From Erythrocercus mccallii (taxonomy: Eukaryota > Chordata > Aves > Passeriformes > Dicruridae): a stretch of 64,000 bases of DNA. Below the pieces are notes generated by a model, which saw nothing but the letters and a program-made list of their open reading frames with translations, made no database searches and was not told the DNA's origin. The stretch is taken from assembly GCA_013397435.1 (NCBI GenBank), contig VZRG01000343.1:1-64000 (forward strand). The letters are read 5' to 3'. Made by a program: the position numbers and the translations under genes. This document shows, in pieces, positions 60,101 through 64,000 of this stretch; the stretch's first letter is position 1, and each line of letters begins with the position of its first letter.

Positions 60101-61331
60101 ACCTGTTAGCAATTTTATTCAATGTTGAGGACATTACTTCACTAGTTTTTCTTGCTCTATGGAAAAAAAAGTGCTTCTTTACCTGTGTGACCTAATTTTT
60201 GATGTAACCATGCTTCAAAGAAATGCCACTTGGGATTTAGAGAATTCCCTCTTTTTATTTTCCTAATTTAATTCAATAAATTTGCTTTTTGGTTTTACTG
60301 TGCATCTGGTTTGTTGCTCTCAACAAGAATTTTCATCTATCTTATCTTGAATGGTGTTTTTTTCTGGCTGTATTTAGTAATGGTTGTCAATACTGAGTTC
60401 TCTAAACTGGAGATCTGCTTACTTCCCAGTTCAGAGATTTGCATTGACAGAGCCATGTGTAAACAGCCCACACAGTATGAGAAAGTACATACAGGATTTC
60501 GGCTCTTTTCTGTGTTGCTAATAACTTCTCTTTGTTCTCCTACTTGTATGCTGCCTTTGCCTTCTTTCATTTTTTTTTTTTTTTTTTGCCAGTGGTAATG
60601 TTCAATGCAGCAGCCTTGTTTAACCTTTTTGTAGAGGTCCCAGTGAATCAAATGTCTTCTGCTGGTGTTCCCTCACTGAAATTGGTAAAGTGAAGATTCT
60701 CTCACTAAATTGGAAATTGATGAGATTTCAAAGCTTGTATAATGCTAATGAATCTACACTTAAAAGAATATTTAGTTTGGAAACTTTAGTATGTCCCTTG
60801 ATTACTTTCATTCCTCTCCAATTCCTGTCAAATAAGCCAACTATTTTCTGCTCATCCATTTTGGTGAAACTCCTTCTGAATTATAGTCCCCTCTAGGACT
60901 GTTTCTAGCAAGTTAAATGATCCTCTCTTTGTACAGGCTGTCTTTGGTGTATTTTCTCAACTTGTGTCACTACTTTGACTAAAGACAAAAGCTCCTTTTC
61001 CTATTCAGAGTGTCCAAGTCCATCTATTTAAGCACAGTCAAGCTGAATAATAAAAGTGTCTTTGGTCTGTCAGGACCAGTTTGAAATTACTAAGTACCAT
61101 ATTCAGTAAAACCCTATTTGAATTCTTATAAGGTTATGAGGGTGTACTGATCCAAATTACTAACTTTTTAATTCTTCAGTCAGAGTTTTTATTGCCTCCT
61201 TATATTCTAATTTCCTCTTATACTGTTTGCCCTTATTTAAAACTCAATATAATGGCTGAACAATGATAACAAATCCGGGTACATGCCTTCTCAAATATTT
61301 TAAAATTCCCATCAACTTCTGTACCTCTTTC

Positions 61332-61628
61332 TTAGATTGGGGTATTTGCAGCTGTTCCATTTTTCTTCAGATATCTAGAGGAAACACTGCAGTGCCCACT
61401 ACTCCTCAAGTACTTAAATACTTTACTTTTACTTGGTTCCTGATATTTATCAGATGGGATCTCAGCTTCTCCTTCATGCAGTTCCTGCCATGCTGATGCT
61501 TCCCTCACATTTCCAGGGAAAGATCCTCTGACTAGAATATCATCTATATGTTGGTGCAATTTCACATCTTGAGTGAGACTGTAAAAGTTCAGCAAGTGCA
61601 GCATGGGCACTTGCAGGTGAACATTCAT
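61332..61628 (-). pseudogene. Proviral reverse transcriptase remnant
   Basis: A 98-codon minus frame contains L-H-Q-H-I-D-D-I-L-V-R-G, the reverse transcriptase catalytic motif (Y-x-D-D box) with both aspartates kept and His in place of the usual Tyr (61539-61550). After it come EGEAEIPSDKYQEPSKSK-like residues in the place where RTs of this class have the 'EIxxxK' stretch. Beyond that the frame closes. The catalytic motif identifies a retroviral pol and shows the provirus is on the minus strand. No functional enzyme is encoded: upstream RT motifs are out of frame or lost. Confidence 0.8.
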
Positions 61629-62382
61629 ATCCTAGGAGTCTATTAAAGGTGTATCTTCTCCCAAGGAAAAGCAAATTCTTCTTTATCTTCTTCTTGTAAG
61701 CAGACCATAAAGAACATGTCTTTCACATCTAGTACTGCCATCCATGAGCATGTGGCTGTTCATAGTGTGGCTGCTGAAATTGCAATACTGGGTACTGAAG
61801 TCATTAGCAGGACTCTGCTGGCATTTAAGCATTGATAATCAATTGTTAAATTCTATCTCCTATCTGGTTTTTAGACTGGCCATACCAGTGAATTGTACAG
61901 GGTGTGAATTCTGGAAATAATGTGTGGTTTTTCCATGACCACAATTACCTCAGAAATCCTTGTTTGTGTTGCAGCAAAAATCAGGTATTGTGGTACATTA
62001 GTAATCTTTGAATCAGGTAGTGCAGAGGCTGATTGTCTGATCTAGCCCCTCAAGATTTGAGACAAACTTGACAATTATGGTTAGTTGTTAATCACTAGCT
62101 GTGGCTGGGCAGTTATAATTAAGCAATTGCTTTGTGAACGTTGTATGCTTTTTTAATCTTTTGGTTTAAGGAAAAGGGAAGAAAATACCAAGATGAATGG
62201 GCTGTCTGGATGATAACCACCAGGAGTCAGCAGAACTGAGCAGCAACTTAGGCAAAGGTAGTTCCTTCCGTGGGAGATCACAACCACCGAGTCATTGACC
62301 ACCTGCTAAGGGTCTTGGGTCTGTTTTTCAGCTGATGGATTGTCCAGCCCTATTTCATAAGCGTGATTTGCAATGCTACACA

Positions 62383-63400
62383 TTAATTCTGCCCAGGTAG
62401 GGAATTGTTTGCAGGCATCATTATCACCAAATCCCTCATTGTGTTCTGAGTCTCTTTTAATTTCATACCATTTTGCAAATAAGTAGGTTTAAGAACTGCT
62501 AGGACTCGCCTAAGTAGTAGTTTTAGCATCGCATAACCAGTTGTAGCAGATAATACATTATCATTGGATTCTTTTTTATGTATGTCTTGTATAGGCAAAT
62601 TTTGTGATGACTGTAGGAGAGCTCATTAAGACATCCTATGTGTTCATCTTGCTCCTTAGCATCTCTTTTCCCAGCTCAGTAAGTTACCCTGCTGATGAAA
62701 GAATGGAACCCCACAGGTTGCGGTCCTACATTTAAGAGAAGTCCTGGAGCCGATATCTTTTTTGATTTGTGTCTATTCAGCATTATTCAGTGGGTGATGT
62801 TCAGCAGCTTTGCCACAAACAATATGTTTCAATTTCACCTTCTTGCTATATTTTTTTGTAAATTTGTCAACAATAACAGATCCTGGAGTGATTCACACAG
62901 TGAATCACAGAGCACTACCATGAGGTCTGTCAGACAGTTCTGTTTTTATGATGAGTCTGGCTTTGGAAAACAGAGAATGATCTTCTCCTTTATTGCTGTC
63001 ATTGATGTCACCCTATATGTTTCCATCCCACAGCTCAGGGGATACTATTAATTTCCCAATCTGCACAGCCTCAGGTTGATAAGCACCCTCCATAAGCACA
63101 AACTTGACCTTTTCTTCTATGTTTTATTCCTTCGACATTTCTTCCTGTAACTATTTCAGAAGTTGTTCAATTTTCAAATACAGTATTAAGCCTTTTCATC
63201 TTCTATTTATTTTTTTAGGTCTTGCTCCATTTTATTATTATTCTTCCTGTCCTGATAAGCAGCTTCTTAGCAGATACCTACCATTTTACAAATATTTCCT
63301 TTCCCTTTTCCATCCTTTATATGCCCCCTGTTTTGGCTGTTTTTCCACAGCTTCCCAAACATGCCAGTTATCCCAAGTACAGTTTTCTGAGAAGTTGTGA
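62383..63400 (-). pseudogene. Proviral gag/protease-region remnant (by position)
   Basis: This interval lies between the 5' LTR and the RT remnant. A 71-codon minus frame at 62383-62598 (with TMRDLVIMMPANNSLPGQN near its end) is open but shows no zinc knuckle or protease motif I can identify. The plus frames at 62695-63051 and 63104-63400 are antisense to the element and not genes. The gag assignment is positional only. Confidence 0.35.
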
Positions 63401-63469
63401 CGCAGGTTTATTTGGTGACTTCAGAAATAATCTATGATACTACTTGCCATACTTTTGACAATCCAAATT

Positions 63470-64000
63470 TGTTGCAGATGAATGAAAGGCTCATCACCCA
63501 AAAGAGAGAAGCAGTAATATGTTTTATTGAGTTAAAATAGTAATTTGACAGAGTTCAATATATTCAATGGAATTTAACAAAGTTTATTACTGTTTTACCA
63601 AGGCTCAATTAAGTTTCATAGCTAGATCCACCTTATTAATTATTGCATGGAAGAAACACACAAAGGCACATTGAGTTAGAATCAAGTTTCACACGGAGAC
63701 CAGAGATGCAAAGGATAATGAAAACTATTCCTCTGAGTCATGAGGCTCAGAATGGACACCATTGCTTTCTCAACTCCTTAGACAGCCTATGTTCAGCTAG
63801 GTCCAGTCAGTCTTAGTCACAGATTTGGACAATGGTTTATATCTCATGGAAATATCTGTACAAAGTTTATAGTAATTAGTATTGAGTAGATACATGAGAT
63901 TGGTACATGAGTGATACATGGATTGGTAATGTTTCATTAGTATTAATTCAGTGTTATCGATCGCTTACCAAAGATCTGTTGTGAGTAAAGGTATTTTTCC
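63470..64000 (-). repeat. 5' LTR of the provirus (right end not placed)
   Basis: It starts TGTTGCAGATGAATGAAAGG at 63470 and parallels the 3' LTR as described for the provirus. The equivalence holds to about 63690 and becomes vague toward 63900. AATAAA on minus lies at 63523-63528. The U3 end and right flank may be outside the window. Confidence 0.7.
63523..63528 (-). promoter_or_regulatory. Polyadenylation signal in 5' LTR
   Basis: TTTATT on plus is AATAAA on minus, at the same offset (about 53 bases) from the LTR edge as in the 3' LTR. Confidence 0.7.

Larger units (their letters stand above)
56432..64000 (-). mobile_element. Degraded endogenous retrovirus provirus, minus strand
   Basis: Two direct repeats begin TGTTG at 56432 and 63470 and match along at least 220 bp: CAAAAGAGAGAAGCAG, TTTTATTGAGTTAA, TCAATGGAATTTAACAAAG, GCATGGAAGAAACACA, CATTGAGTTAGAAT. 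They are the 3' and 5' LTRs of one element of about 7.4 kb or more. A minus-strand reverse transcriptase remnant (61332-61628) and minus-strand polyadenylation signals in both LTRs set the orientation. The region between is full of stops and frameshifts on the minus strand, and no complete gag, pol or env frame remains. Just inside the 5' LTR, 63450-63469, the minus strand carries a TGG...TGTCA...AGT pattern resembling a tRNA-Leu primer-binding site, which would fit an ERV-L-like group, but it is imperfect. The LTR right-hand ends could not be placed, so the element may end at or beyond the window edge. Confidence 0.85.

Noticed and set aside
1..64000. CRISPR arrays, operons, toxin-antitoxin or other prokaryotic systems
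   Set aside because: No regular spaced repeats, no long coding frames and no ribosome-binding pattern. The repeat content is that of a bird genome.

Overview
The window looks like a piece of a bird nuclear genome, most likely a songbird (passerine). The evidence is the repeat content: many CR1 LINE fragments, several avian-type endogenous retrovirus (ERV) LTRs, a SINE with a tRNA-Ile-like head and a CR1-like tail, and AT-rich low-CpG sequence throughout. I see no bacterial or phage-like gene organisation, operon, CRISPR array, rRNA gene or functional tRNA gene. Family names come from remembered consensus features and were not searched.

No host protein-coding gene can be supported. The open frames are short, lack recognisable domains, and mostly lie in repeats or chance AT-rich sequence. 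The window is therefore probably intergenic, or the inside of one or more large introns. One 130-bp segment (35488-35617) has a splice-acceptor-like start and a protein-like reading frame and is flagged as a weak terminal-exon candidate.

Layout. 1-4831: AT-rich, no recognised element. 4832-7520: a repeat cluster with a CR1 3' end, a truncated solo LTR, a CR1 ORF2 scrap, an unexplained GC-richer block, and a decayed CR1. 7521-10174: plain AT-rich DNA. 10175-11710: two different LTRs in the same orientation, 0.4 kb apart. 12205-14222: two very old CR1-type scraps in opposite orientation. 15640-16013: the 3' part of another LTR. 16014-21415: no recognised element apart from an A-rich run. 21416-22972: two CR1 copies. 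22973-34974: mostly featureless, with a GC-richer patch, a poly(A) scar, a long hairpin and a nearly complete solo LTR (32907-33676). 34975-36165: CR1, candidate exon, tRNA-derived SINE, CR1. 41430-46545: four or five CR1/LTR pieces, the longest a 1.4-kb CR1 carrying decayed reverse transcriptase. 49239-49408: AAAC-rich low complexity. 53155-53545: one more LTR.

The largest element is a degraded ERV provirus on the minus strand from about 56432 to beyond 63900. It has two matching LTRs about 7.04 kb apart, each with an AATAAA on the minus strand, and a reverse transcriptase remnant with a Q-H-I-D-D motif between them. A later CR1 fragment sits inside it. All its reading frames are broken. Several non-repetitive AT-rich blocks read like conserved non-coding elements, but that is an impression only and needs a multi-species alignment.
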